64,000 nt of DNA from Acidimicrobiales bacterium. GTDB taxonomy: Bacteria; Actinomycetota; Acidimicrobiia; Acidimicrobiales; Poriferisodalaceae. The position numbers and the translations under genes are program-made. Below, piece by piece: positions 17,514 to 26,485 of this stretch (its first letter is position 1; the number at the start of each line of letters is the position of its first letter). The notes beneath the pieces are model-generated. The model saw only the letters and a list, made by a program, of their open reading frames with translations. It was not told the origin of the DNA and ran no database searches. Location: positions 1-64,000 of the forward strand of contig JASLTG010000015.1 in assembly GCA_030743005.1 (NCBI GenBank), in the 5' to 3' direction.

Positions 17514-19829
17514 CTATTGTGTGCTGAACCCCGCTCGAAGAAGTCCTTCCCTTTCGGCCGCCTGTACTGCTTGACCGGGTTCGTTGAGACGGGCGAGGGT
17601 GACGCCATTAATAGTTGCGGTGCATTCAAAATCATGTGGGTAGGGACCTACTGGTGATCCGGTATCGGTTCCAACATCAAAGGTTTCGCCACTCATCGAA
17701 AACCCTATTGGGACAGTCCGGTCAAGGCGTTGATAGGCCACAGCCGTGTCGTCAACGACTAGAACCAGTTCCCCACCCTTGCCGAATCCACCGTCGTAAT
17801 CGAAGATTGCTTCGATCTTGTGAGCGCCTGAACCGAGTGTGATTCCTGTCAAAGTGGTGATCTCGTGGCCGAAGCAGTTATAGGTGAAGTTCGGGATTTC
17901 GTTGTCCAGCCACATTGACCATCCAGACATATTGCCGCCCTGGCATGCGATCACCCCGCTGTCTTTGCTCGTTGTTTCTACATCTCCTGTGATTCTCCAC
18001 GAGCAATTCTTGAGACGAACTACGACACTTTCTGGCATTCTCACGTGAGCTGTGGTGTAGGTCATGCTTCGCAAACCATCCAGCGCGTGGGGTACTCCAA
18101 GTTCGCCGCCTCTTCTGGACCCTGCGTCTCGTAGTGGGTACACACCGAATCTCTTAGCTTCAGAATCAAAGAGGTCTAATAGTTGTTGGAGTAGTTCGGG
18201 GTATTCGTCGGCTAAGTCAACTGATTGGGAGAAGTCATTCTTAATGTCGTAGAGCTCCCATTGTTCTTGCGGGCCGTCGAACTCGAATGCTTGCATGCGT
18301 ATCCAGGGGACTCGACCGTGGAAGCAGGACGCAATCCATCCATCGTTGTATATGGCCCGGTTACCAAGAATTTCGAAATATTGGGTGGTTCTTTGGCTGG
18401 GTCCATCTTCGGCATATGAATAACCCATGGGAGTCCCATGAAAAGGCATTTGGGTTATGCCATTCACGCTGTCTGGGATGGTGACCCCGGCCGCTTCAAG
18501 AATTGTTGGGGCGATATCCACAACGTGATGGAATTGTGATCGCAGTCCACCTTTATCGTTTATGTGTCCGGGCCATTCGATGGCAAGACCGTTTCTTGTC
18601 CCTCCGAAGTGAGAAGCGACTTGTTTCATCCATTGGAACGGTGAGTCGAGCGCCCATGCCCAGCCGACGTTGAAATGGTTTTCGCACTTCGAGGTGCCGA
18701 AATCATCAATGTGTTCTAGGAGCCATTCGGGATCTTCGTGTACTCCGTTTTGGAATGATGGGGCGCTCCATGCTCCGTGGATGGTCCCCTCGGCAGAAGC
18801 TCCATTATCTCCGGAGAGGTATATGACAAGAGTGTCCCGCTCTTCCTGTCTAGCGGCATCAATGACGCGTCCGATGTGATGGTCGGTGTGGGCGAGGAAC
18901 CCAGCGAAGCATTCCATCAGGCGCGTAGCTACCGGACGATACCGTTCTGGGTACTCATCCCATGCAGGAATTTCGTCTGGTCTCGTGGTGAGATTTGTGT
19001 CTTCTGGAATGACACCAAGATGAAGTTGTTGTTCGTATATTTGTTCTCTTAGGTCGTCCCATCCTGCGTCAAATGCGCCTCGGTATTTTTCGATCCAATC
19101 AGCAGGGGCGTGATGGGGCGCGTGGACCGCAGGAGTCGAGAAATAACAGAACCATGGTCGATTGGGTGCTGATGCTCGATGGCGTTCCATCCAATTAATT
19201 GCTTGATCAGCTAGGTCTTCGGTGAGGTGGTACTCGGGGCGCCCAATATGAGGTGAAATTGGTGTGGTCTGGTCATACGCCGCTGGTTCCCAATGGGATG
19301 CTTCGGCGCCGATGATCCCGTAGAAGCGGTCGAAACCCATACCCGTTGGCCAACGGTCATAGGGCCCTGCGGGGCCTTGTTCCCAGGAGGGTGTTAAGTG
19401 CCATTTGCCAAAGCATGAGGTTCCGTAGCCTGACATTTGCAATATTTGAGCCACGGTGGCAGCTTCGGCGGGGATCTGGGAGTCGTAGCCGGGAAACGAA
19501 TTGGCGATCTCTGTGATCCCTCCCATGTGGACACTGTGGTGTTGCCTTCCTGTCAGCAATGTTGCTCGGGTAGGTGAACAAAGCGCAGTGGTGTGAAATT
19601 GGTTATAGACAAGCCCATTATCGGCGACACTTCGAAATGCGGGCGCTTCGACTGGGCCGCCGAACGACGAGAACGACCCAAAACCGACGTCGTCGAGCAT
19701 GACAAGCAAAACGTTGGGTGCCTTTTCAGGAGATCGAGTCGCTTCAAGGCGTCGGGGTTCTGCGTCTTCGAGTAGCCGGTCCGTCCGACCACTAAAAGGT
19801 GGTGTGGGTTTTGGCAAATTTTCTGTCAT
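17514..19829 (-). CDS. Formylglycine-dependent sulfatase (arylsulfatase family)
   Basis: 771 residues of the alkaline-phosphatase-like sulfatase family. The formylglycine motif CxPxR is present as CSPTR (C84-R88) in TALCSPTRATLLTGR. Metal ligands sit in LVMLDDVGFG (D46, D47) and in LSGDNGASAEG. SCFGKWHL is the conserved Lys/His segment. A C-terminal beta-rich extension (from about residue 600) matches long actinobacterial arylsulfatases of about 780 residues. There is no signal peptide, so it is probably cytoplasmic, and Cys-to-formylglycine conversion must come from an enzyme outside this window. Its ATG overlaps the stop of the alkylsulfatase-like gene by four bases, making a two-gene sulfate-ester operon. 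Confidence 0.92.
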   Translation of the reverse strand: MTENLPKPTPPFSGRTDRLLEDAEPRRLEATRSPEKAPNVLLVMLDDVGFGSFSSFGGPVEAPAFRSVADNGLVYNQFHTTALCSPTRATLLTGRQHHSVHMGGITEIANSFPGYDSQIPAEAATVAQILQMSGYGTSCFGKWHLTPSWEQGPAGPYDRWPTGMGFDRFYGIIGAEASHWEPAAYDQTTPISPHIGRPEYHLTEDLADQAINWMERHRASAPNRPWFCYFSTPAVHAPHHAPADWIEKYRGAFDAGWDDLREQIYEQQLHLGVIPEDTNLTTRPDEIPAWDEYPERYRPVATRLMECFAGFLAHTDHHIGRVIDAARQEERDTLVIYLSGDNGASAEGTIHGAWSAPSFQNGVHEDPEWLLEHIDDFGTSKCENHFNVGWAWALDSPFQWMKQVASHFGGTRNGLAIEWPGHINDKGGLRSQFHHVVDIAPTILEAAGVTIPDSVNGITQMPFHGTPMGYSYAEDGPSQRTTQYFEILGNRAIYNDGWIASCFHGRVPWIRMQAFEFDGPQEQWELYDIKNDFSQSVDLADEYPELLQQLLDLFDSEAKRFGVYPLRDAGSRRGGELGVPHALDGLRSMTYTTAHVRMPESVVVRLKNCSWRITGDVETTSKDSGVIACQGGNMSGWSMWLDNEIPNFTYNCFGHEITTLTGITLGSGAHKIEAIFDYDGGFGKGGELVLVVDDTAVAYQRLDRTVPIGFSMSGETFDVGTDTGSPVGPYPHDFECTATINGVTLARLNEPGQAVQAAEREGLLRAGFSTQ

Positions 19830-21529
19830 TGGAATCCTGGGTGATCAACCGCTTGAAGGGCATGTGTTACCGCGATTAGGTCACCTTTCAACGCCATATC
19901 GCCAGAACTTATGGCGGACTGCAGATCAGTTGATCCTGTGAGGATCCGGTTCCAGGTTGCTCTGCTACCGGATAGGACTGCCTCACCTGCTTGTCCGTCA
20001 GTTGGGCAGGCAATGTGGTTGCGAAAATGGATACCTGTCCGTTCGCCGTCGAGCTCGATTGTGAGGTGGAAATCAACGCCGGTGAGTCTGTCTGGATCAA
20101 TGAGGACTCTGAGTATGGATACAGCAGCATCGGTGGACCATTGCTCTACTTGACGTCGACTGAATCGGTGAGTGTTGAGTCTCGCTCCGTCGATGTGGCC
20201 TTCTAAATCGAGTGCACGGGTTATGCACCAGTTGCGGAGGTTGGATGAGGTTGTCCGTTGAGCCGCAGCGCGGAGAGCTGTGCCAAGAAGTTGCCGGTCG
20301 ATTTGTGAGGCTTCTGGCCGGTGGACCAGTCGACCAGCTAGTGAGATGGCCCACCTGAGGTCATTTTGAGATCCTTCTAGCGCTTCGTTGCAGAGACTTC
20401 TGACCTGTTCAGGTCCTCCCATCGCTGAAACCATTCGCTCTGCTTCTTCAGAAGTATCTAATGGCAGTAACCCAATTGGGTCCCCGTCAAAAAACCCGAA
20501 GAGTCCTGACCGGATCTGCCGGACATGGTGTTCGGCCAGGCCGTAGTGCTGTTTTGTTAACCAATCGTCGTCATATACAGCTGGGAGTTGGATGCGGTGC
20601 GCCAACTCTGGGCCGGTCGCCCCCCTATTGGTCCAGCGAACCGTTTGGTCCCATAGAAATTGGATCGAGTCCCGGTACGCGGTCACTCTCCGTTGTATTT
20701 CTTCCATCCCCGATAGCGGTGGGCCATGTGTTGCCAGGAGGTGTTCCACATCGAGGCTGCGGAGATGGTCAATTCCTTTCATGAGCACTCGTGGGTCTCG
20801 ATACTCCTCTCCGCGAATCGCAAAAATGTTGAACAGCGCTGGCCATACCAGATTTTGGACTGCGACCTTGAGCTCGGGGAAATGAAGAGTGACGGAGTCA
20901 TCGGCATCAGACGGAGCTTGTGTGACAGTCATTTCCAGGCCAGCAACGACCACGGAGCAATCCTCAGAGAAAGTGTGGTCCGCTGGAACGTGACCCGGGG
21001 TCGAAGGAGCGTGGTGTGCCATTCGGTAAGCAAGCCCAAGACCCACATTGACTATCCCGTCAGGCCCGTCTTCGGGCATTTGGATTCCGAACTGCTCTAT
21101 TAATCCTCTGGAGTAGGCGGGTGCGATTTCAGTTGCTGATCGCTCAAGGTTATGGCTGATTCGTTCGTGGCCCCATATGGCATTTATGGGTTCTTTTTCT
21201 ATTAGAGCGGCCGTTCCGTTCACATAATGAAAATGGGTGTAGACGACGGCTACAACGGGTTTGTCAGATACGAGCCGAAGCTGCTCTAGAGCACTATTCA
21301 TCTCTTCGATCGATTCACCGGTATCGATCGCGATAATGCCGTCCGGGCCTTGGATAAAGGTCTGATTGGACAGACCATTGCCTACGAGGCACCACACCCC
21401 AGATGCGACTTCATACATTTGTGGCGCTAAACGCTCAGTATGTTCATGCAGGGAACGGTTTGCGACACCACCTCGTGCATCGGCTACGACATCAGAGTCG
21501 TCAGTGACAAATGATTGTTGATGCCCCAT
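19826..21529 (-). CDS. MBL-fold alkylsulfatase-like protein with dimerisation and SCP2-like domains
   Basis: 567 residues with the domain order of secondary/linear alkylsulfatases (SdsA1 type). An N-terminal metallo-beta-lactamase domain covers about 40-300. An alkylsulfatase dimerisation domain follows (YDDDWLTKQHYGLAEHHVRQ, about 330-460). An SCP2-like C-terminal domain ends the chain. The metal site is altered. The usual THxHxDH reads THFHYVN (H99, H101, then V103 and N104), and the Glu ligands of the family are replaced by the Asp-rich segment APSDADDSV (205-213) and by a Gln in VAVQN. H268 in ATHGPP is kept. These changes recur in a coherent pattern rather than looking like decay. Sulfate-ester hydrolysis is plausible because of the overlapping sulfatase gene but is not proven. 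Confidence 0.82.
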   Translation of the reverse strand: MGHQQSFVTDDSDVVADARGGVANRSLHEHTERLAPQMYEVASGVWCLVGNGLSNQTFIQGPDGIIAIDTGESIEEMNSALEQLRLVSDKPVVAVVYTHFHYVNGTAALIEKEPINAIWGHERISHNLERSATEIAPAYSRGLIEQFGIQMPEDGPDGIVNVGLGLAYRMAHHAPSTPGHVPADHTFSEDCSVVVAGLEMTVTQAPSDADDSVTLHFPELKVAVQNLVWPALFNIFAIRGEEYRDPRVLMKGIDHLRSLDVEHLLATHGPPLSGMEEIQRRVTAYRDSIQFLWDQTVRWTNRGATGPELAHRIQLPAVYDDDWLTKQHYGLAEHHVRQIRSGLFGFFDGDPIGLLPLDTSEEAERMVSAMGGPEQVRSLCNEALEGSQNDLRWAISLAGRLVHRPEASQIDRQLLGTALRAAAQRTTSSNLRNWCITRALDLEGHIDGARLNTHRFSRRQVEQWSTDAAVSILRVLIDPDRLTGVDFHLTIELDGERTGIHFRNHIACPTDGQAGEAVLSGSRATWNRILTGSTDLQSAISSGDMALKGDLIAVTHALQAVDHPGFQ

Positions 21530-21598
21530 TTTGGGATCCTAGATCGGCGAGGGACGCATTTTCGATTTTGTCGCAGTAATGGAAGTCAGCTGGGTCTC

Positions 21599-23005
21599 TC
21601 AGTTCTTTGGTTGGAAACGTTGAGCAGCTTTGCGATGTCTAGTGAGAATCTCATCGAGTTGTGGGTTAGTCAGCATTCCGCCATCCACAATCTGTTCTCC
21701 CTGGACAAACACATGGGTTGCAGAAAAGGGGCCACACCGCAGCCATCCTTCTATCGGGTCGTCAAGAACACCAGCAGTTTGAGGCCCGTCTAGTTTCCAA
21801 ACGGCTACATCACCTACTGAGCCAACTGACAATTCACCTATTTCACCAGTTCGGCCAAGACACGCTGCCCCGCCCCGGGTCGCTATTTCCAACGCCATTC
21901 TTGCGTCCATCTGATCGGCTCCAGACACAAGCTTCCCTTGAAGCATCGCGAGCCGAGCTTCCTGCCACAACGAAGCTGAATCAGCTGACGAGGAGCCGTC
22001 ACACCCCAAACCTACGGGACAACCCGCATCTCTCATCGCGACAACTGGAGAGATACCTGAAGAAAGGATCATGTTGGAACTCGGGCAATGAGCTACACCG
22101 ACGCCAGCTGCACCTAGACGAATAATTTCATTTTCGTTAGGACGAACAACATGCGCTCCCCAACTTCGATCAGTAAGCCATCCCACGTCTTCATACAATT
22201 CGACTGGACGTCTTCCAAACTGGGCTATTGAAAATTCATCATCTTCGGAGTTTTCGGCTAGATGGGTGTGGAGTCTGACGTCAAGACGTTCTGCCAACTC
22301 CGCTGTTTGCCGCATTAAATCAGGAGTGACTGTAAACGGCGAACAGGGAGCAAGCGCTATTTGGAGCATCGATCCCACTGCAGGGTCATGCCATCGATTT
22401 ACGTGTCGTTCACTTTCGGCAAGAATGTCATCTTCGGTCCGGACAGCATCATCTGGGGGTAGACCTCCATCCTTGACCGACAAACTCATCGACCCATAGG
22501 TGGGGTGAAACCTCATCGACAATTCAACCGCTGCTTGGATTTCAGCTGCCAACAGATCACCAGCTCTTACTGGGTGAAGGTAATGGTGGTCGGTCGTAGT
22601 AGTACATCCAGACATTGCTAATTCCGCCAGTCCGACCCAGGCAGCCAGATATACCGATTCTTCGTCGATTGCTGCTGTCCACAACGGGTACAGCGACTTC
22701 AGCCACCCGAATAAGGGCGCCGATGTCATGGGTCGATAAGCCCGAGTCATGTTCTGGAACAAATGATGATGGGTGTTGATCAATCCTGGAGTCACCAAAC
22801 AGCCACTCGCGTTGACACGGCGTTGCGCGTCAGGAGTCTGTTCAGAGCTTCCGCCGAGAGCGACAACGAGACCGTTGTCGACTGCTACCCAACCGCCTGT
22901 TAGCTCGCGACGCTCGTCATCCATCGTCGCAACCAGCCAAGCATCCTCTATAAGGAGGTCAACGGGTTCAACCATCGAGGACAGTCTGACATTGTTGTCA
23001 GGCAT
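21599..23005 (-). CDS. 8-oxoguanine deaminase-like amidohydrolase
   Basis: 468 residues of the amidohydrolase superfamily (ATZ/TRZ, guanine and 8-oxoguanine deaminase branch). The metal HxH is H79-H81 in PGLINTHHHLFQNMTRAY. Further ligands lie in RLHTHLAENSEDDEF, in AHCPSSNMILSSG and in LGCDGSSSADSASL. These segments, especially NTHHHLFQNMTRAY and GLAELAMSGCTTTTDHHY, match what I recall of 8-oxoguanine deaminases, which turn 8-oxoguanine into urate and ammonia. ATG 23005 was used, and an internal ATG at residue 11 is possible. It is divergent from the PLP gene at 23048 with only 42 bp between. The island of molybdenum hydroxylases and carbamoylases beside it supports a purine role. Confidence 0.85.
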   Translation of the reverse strand: MPDNNVRLSSMVEPVDLLIEDAWLVATMDDERRELTGGWVAVDNGLVVALGGSSEQTPDAQRRVNASGCLVTPGLINTHHHLFQNMTRAYRPMTSAPLFGWLKSLYPLWTAAIDEESVYLAAWVGLAELAMSGCTTTTDHHYLHPVRAGDLLAAEIQAAVELSMRFHPTYGSMSLSVKDGGLPPDDAVRTEDDILAESERHVNRWHDPAVGSMLQIALAPCSPFTVTPDLMRQTAELAERLDVRLHTHLAENSEDDEFSIAQFGRRPVELYEDVGWLTDRSWGAHVVRPNENEIIRLGAAGVGVAHCPSSNMILSSGISPVVAMRDAGCPVGLGCDGSSSADSASLWQEARLAMLQGKLVSGADQMDARMALEIATRGGAACLGRTGEIGELSVGSVGDVAVWKLDGPQTAGVLDDPIEGWLRCGPFSATHVFVQGEQIVDGGMLTNPQLDEILTRHRKAAQRFQPKN

Positions 23006-23010
23006 CTGTG

Positions 23011-23041
23011 TTGACTAATTAGAGACTCATACCTCTATCTT
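23011..23041 (+). promoter_or_regulatory. Candidate sigma70-type promoter for the PLP/XDH operon
   Basis: TTGACT at 23011-23016 resembles a -35 box. TATCTT at 23036-23041 fits a TANNNT -10 box, but the 19-base spacer is longer than ideal. If real, transcription would start almost at ATG 23048. The 42-bp divergent spacer leaves little room for any other arrangement. Confidence 0.25.
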
Positions 23042-23047
23042 GGAAGA

Positions 23048-24550
23048 ATGCGTCGTGCATTGGCAGTTTTCGATGATTTCAATCCGGAAGGCAAGAAGTC
23101 TTTCGCCAACGCGGTTACGCGTTTTCGCGAACGAAACATTGTTCTACCGCGATTTAGTGAGCTGAGAGACCCAACGACCTTTCAGCCGGACGTTCTCGAT
23201 GCTCTCGTCGACGTTGCGCCAGATGACGCTGACCCGATCAATCTTTTCCGGGTTCACTGGTTCAATACCCCAACCCAACCAACACCAACTGCGACCCCGG
23301 ACCACATTGAACTACCCCCAGAGCTGACCGGAACTAACGCTCGCATAGTGGTAGCGCTTGGGAATCGATTCCCAATGATCGGAGCCCACAAGGTACTTGC
23401 AGCTTACTCCTGCCTTGTCGCCCGCTTGGTTACGGGCCGCTTTGACCCAACTGTCAACCGAGCTGTTTGGCCTTCGACCGGCAACTACGCGCGAGGTGGT
23501 GTTGCTATCTCAAAAATAATGGGTTGTCGTGGGGTCGCCGTTCTACCTGAGGGTATGAGCCGTGAACGTTTTGAATGGTTAGATCGGTGGATCGAACATC
23601 CAGAGGACGTCATCCGTACGCCCGGCACTGAAGCCAACGTTAAAGAAATTTATGACGAATGTGGCCGGCTAGAAGCTGATGAATCAAATGTAATTCTCAA
23701 TCAATTCAGCGAATTTTCTAACCATCTGGGGCACTACGCAGTCACGGGGCCGGCACTTGAATCCATCTTTTTGGAAGTGACATCTAAGCAGCCTGCTCAA
23801 CTCGCTGCTTTCGTTTCGGCTTCAGGGTCCGCGGGGACTTTGGGTGCTGGCGATTATTTGAAGGACATCCACAACACTCGGATTGTGGCAGTCGAAGCTC
23901 TTGAAGTGCCGACAATGCTTTATAACGGATTCGGTGACCACAACATTCAAGGGATAGGCGACAAACATATCCCTCTCATTCATAACGTCACCAATACTGA
24001 TCTAATCGTCGGCGTCTCAGATAGGGCAACAGATCAACTAGACGTCGCATTTAATACGCCGTCTGGCCTCCGCTCGTTGGAACGCCACGGTGTCGACCCA
24101 GAGCTTGGTTCATTACTGACGAACTTGGGGTATTCATCCATATGCAACATTTTGGCTGCGATCAAATCTGCAAAGCACTGGGAACTTGGTCCGAAGGACG
24201 TCGTTATCACAGTCGCTACAGATGGGTCTGAACTGTATAACTCCGAACGTGAAAAGGTTATGCGTCGGGACTTTCCAGAAGGATTTGACGATACCGAAGC
24301 CGACACTGTGCTCAGGACTCATTTGAACGACATCGGTACTGAACACATCCTTGATATGGACGAATCCAACCGAGACCGCGTTTTTAACCTTGGCTATTTC
24401 ACCTGGGTTGAACAGCAAGGAATTTCAATCGACGACTTCGAACGGAGGAGAAGCCAGGTTTGGTGGGACGAGTTACGGCCTCTCATTGAGAAGTGGGACA
24501 ATCGCATTAGCGAATTCAATGAGGCAACTGGCGCAAAGCATCGTCGATGA
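23048..24550 (+). CDS. Fold-type II PLP-dependent enzyme (tryptophan-synthase-beta-like), function unknown
   Basis: 500 residues with the fold-type II PLP pattern. The Schiff-base lysine is probably K115 in FPMIGAHKVLAAY. The substrate/Asn loop is WPSTGNYARGGVAIS (about 144-158). The glycine-rich phosphate loop is VSASGSAGTLGAG. It is longer than cysteine synthases or threonine dehydratases (300-420 residues) because of N- and C-terminal extensions. An ATG with GGAAGA just upstream marks the start. It opens an operon of five overlapping genes that ends with xanthine-dehydrogenase-like subunits. The second PLP protein overlaps its 3' end. I cannot name the substrate; a beta-elimination or ammonia-lyase step on a diamino or ureido acid is an inference from context only. 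Confidence 0.82.
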   Translation: MRRALAVFDDFNPEGKKSFANAVTRFRERNIVLPRFSELRDPTTFQPDVLDALVDVAPDDADPINLFRVHWFNTPTQPTPTATPDHIELPPELTGTNARIVVALGNRFPMIGAHKVLAAYSCLVARLVTGRFDPTVNRAVWPSTGNYARGGVAISKIMGCRGVAVLPEGMSRERFEWLDRWIEHPEDVIRTPGTEANVKEIYDECGRLEADESNVILNQFSEFSNHLGHYAVTGPALESIFLEVTSKQPAQLAAFVSASGSAGTLGAGDYLKDIHNTRIVAVEALEVPTMLYNGFGDHNIQGIGDKHIPLIHNVTNTDLIVGVSDRATDQLDVAFNTPSGLRSLERHGVDPELGSLLTNLGYSSICNILAAIKSAKHWELGPKDVVITVATDGSELYNSEREKVMRRDFPEGFDDTEADTVLRTHLNDIGTEHILDMDESNRDRVFNLGYFTWVEQQGISIDDFERRRSQVWWDELRPLIEKWDNRISEFNEATGAKHRR

Positions 24551-25655
24551 CGTGAAAGAGACAAACCCCTTTATCCTCTACCGGGATCGCCTCGACTCCT
24601 TCGATCAAGCAACCGCGGCCGGGTGGAGCGATCAGCAGTTTGTAGACCTGGTAGCTAGGTTGGATGAGGGAATAAGGGCAGTTGACGGAACCGGGTTTTC
24701 TGTCACCCCAGTAATTAACGGCGACCCACTAGCGGCTGCTCTTGGCCTTGATATTGACCTTAAAGTGAAGGTGGAGATCAATTCGGTTGGAGGCTCTCAT
24801 AAAGCCAGACATCTCTTTGGTGTTGCGCTTCATTTAGCAGTCGAAAACACAACCAAAGATTCCCCGTCGGGGTCTCTGGCAATCGCTAGCTGCGGCAACG
24901 CCGCTATAGCCGCAGCAATCGTCGCAAAAGCAATTAACCAACCAATCAAAGTGTTCGTCCCTGTTTGGGCTGAAAAACCTGCCTTGGACTTATTGCGAGA
25001 ATTAGGCGCACAAATCCAAGTATGTGAGGCAGCACCTAACGAAAAAGGAGACCCTTGTTACGCCCGTTTTCGACAAGCCATCGCTAATGGATGTCGCCCA
25101 TTTGGGGTCCAAGGAACCGACACTCCTGCAGTTTTCGATGGCGGTCGAACTTTAGGTTGGGAGTTACGTGACCAGGTGCCGAATCTAGGCGCAGCTTTCG
25201 TCCAAGTGGGGGGCGGTGCATTAGGGACAGCAACAGCGATGGCGCTGCCTGGCGTATCGATCTATCCAGTTCAGGTTTCTGGATGCGCGCCCCTCAAGAG
25301 AGCTTGGGATCTTCTAGCACCAGATTTCGATATGACGAAGGCTGCTACTACTCCTGAAAAATTCATGTGGCCCTGGGATCAACCAAATAGTGCGGCTTCA
25401 GGTCTTCTTGATGACATCACCTACGACTGGCTGCCGTTGTTAGAAGCAACTTTGCTAGGTGGAGGAGAGCCCGTGGTAGTGCCTGAGGCCACTCTTATTG
25501 AAACCCATCGAATTGCCACTAGCGTTACTGGCTTAAATGTTTCTCCCACTGGGGTCGCGGGGTTAGCTGGTTTGGTAGAAGCCCCTCCAAAGCCTGGAGC
25601 GGTCGTAGGGGTTTTGTTTACGGGGATCGACCGCCAAAACGAGGTAGCGGTATGA
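24519..25655 (+). CDS. Second fold-type II PLP-dependent enzyme (threonine-synthase/dehydratase-like)
   Basis: About 378 residues. The PLP lysine is visible in VEINSVGGSHKARHLFG, the Asn loop in IASCGNAAIAAAIVAK, and the phosphate loop in FVQVGGGALGTATAM. The sequence differs clearly from the protein encoded just upstream, so the pair is not a recent duplication. ATG 24519 overlaps the upstream gene by 32 bases. GTG 24552, directly after that gene's stop, is an equally possible start and would remove 11 residues. The stop overlaps the hydrolase ATG by four bases. It is probably a lyase or deaminase in the same pathway as its partner, and the reaction is unknown. Confidence 0.8.
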   Translation: MRQLAQSIVDDVKETNPFILYRDRLDSFDQATAAGWSDQQFVDLVARLDEGIRAVDGTGFSVTPVINGDPLAAALGLDIDLKVKVEINSVGGSHKARHLFGVALHLAVENTTKDSPSGSLAIASCGNAAIAAAIVAKAINQPIKVFVPVWAEKPALDLLRELGAQIQVCEAAPNEKGDPCYARFRQAIANGCRPFGVQGTDTPAVFDGGRTLGWELRDQVPNLGAAFVQVGGGALGTATAMALPGVSIYPVQVSGCAPLKRAWDLLAPDFDMTKAATTPEKFMWPWDQPNSAASGLLDDITYDWLPLLEATLLGGGEPVVVPEATLIETHRIATSVTGLNVSPTGVAGLAGLVEAPPKPGAVVGVLFTGIDRQNEVAV

Positions 25656-26485
25656 CAAATCTTCAAGAGTTCCAAGTCTCTGGACACGCCGGGGACCTGC
25701 ATGCGCGACTCTGGCAACCTTCTTCAACTCCAAGAGCTCTCGTATTCATCCTTCATGGCTACGCCGAACATGGTGGTAGATACGCACATGTCGCCGAAGC
25801 GCTGGTCGCCAATGACCTTGCCGTACTTGCTTCAGACCATGTTGGCCATGGCCTTTCCAGTGGAGAACGCGCCCTCATCACCGATTTTGGTCTTGTGGTA
25901 AATGATCTACATGCTGTGGTTTCAGAGGCCTTTAATCGACTCGGTCTCGACGTCCCTCTTCTAGTCGCGGGACATTCAATGGGAGGACTCCTTGCTGCTC
26001 GCTTCGTCCAACGTTGGCCAGAACAAGCTGTTGGTGCAGCTTTTTTCGGTGCAGTCATAGGTGACTGGAAGTGGGCTCGTGAAGTGCTTGAGTTACCAGA
26101 ACTGCCTCCTGAAGACTCCGACCCAATGGGGATGTCACGAGATATCGAGGTTTGCCGAGATTATGACGCCGACCCGTTGGTTTACCGCGGCCTATACAAA
26201 CGCCCTTTACTCGAGGCAGAAGTCATCGCTCTTGATGAATTCCGTGATGAGATCGACAGGATTCGAATCCCGGTGGGGTTCTTTCATGGGACCGCGGATC
26301 CATTTGTGCCCTACGAAGATTCTTTGCAAGCTATTAACGACATGCCCAGCTCAGCAAAAACAGTGCATCTTTATGACGGAGCCAAGCACGAGTTGCTAAA
26401 CGAGATCAACAAAGAGGAAGTCTTAGCCGATCTTCACAGCTGGATAGATGGCACTCTCATTAGCTCTTCGGAAGTACCCCAATGA
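25652..26485 (+). CDS. Alpha/beta hydrolase, monoacylglycerol-lipase-like
   Basis: 277 residues with the serine hydrolase core. FILHGYAEHGGRYAHVAEAL is the segment typical of monoacylglycerol lipase and lysophospholipase relatives. ASDHVGHGLSSG follows, then VAGHSMGGLLAARF as the nucleophile elbow, FFHGTADPFVP as the acid loop and GAKHELLNE with the catalytic His. It is coupled at both ends by four-base overlaps to a PLP enzyme and to the FAD/Fe-S subunit. A general lipase looks odd in that setting. It may hydrolyse an ester, amide or ring of the pathway intermediate, but this is inferred from position only. Confidence 0.85.
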   Translation: MTNLQEFQVSGHAGDLHARLWQPSSTPRALVFILHGYAEHGGRYAHVAEALVANDLAVLASDHVGHGLSSGERALITDFGLVVNDLHAVVSEAFNRLGLDVPLLVAGHSMGGLLAARFVQRWPEQAVGAAFFGAVIGDWKWAREVLELPELPPEDSDPMGMSRDIEVCRDYDADPLVYRGLYKRPLLEAEVIALDEFRDEIDRIRIPVGFFHGTADPFVPYEDSLQAINDMPSSAKTVHLYDGAKHELLNEINKEEVLADLHSWIDGTLISSSEVPQ

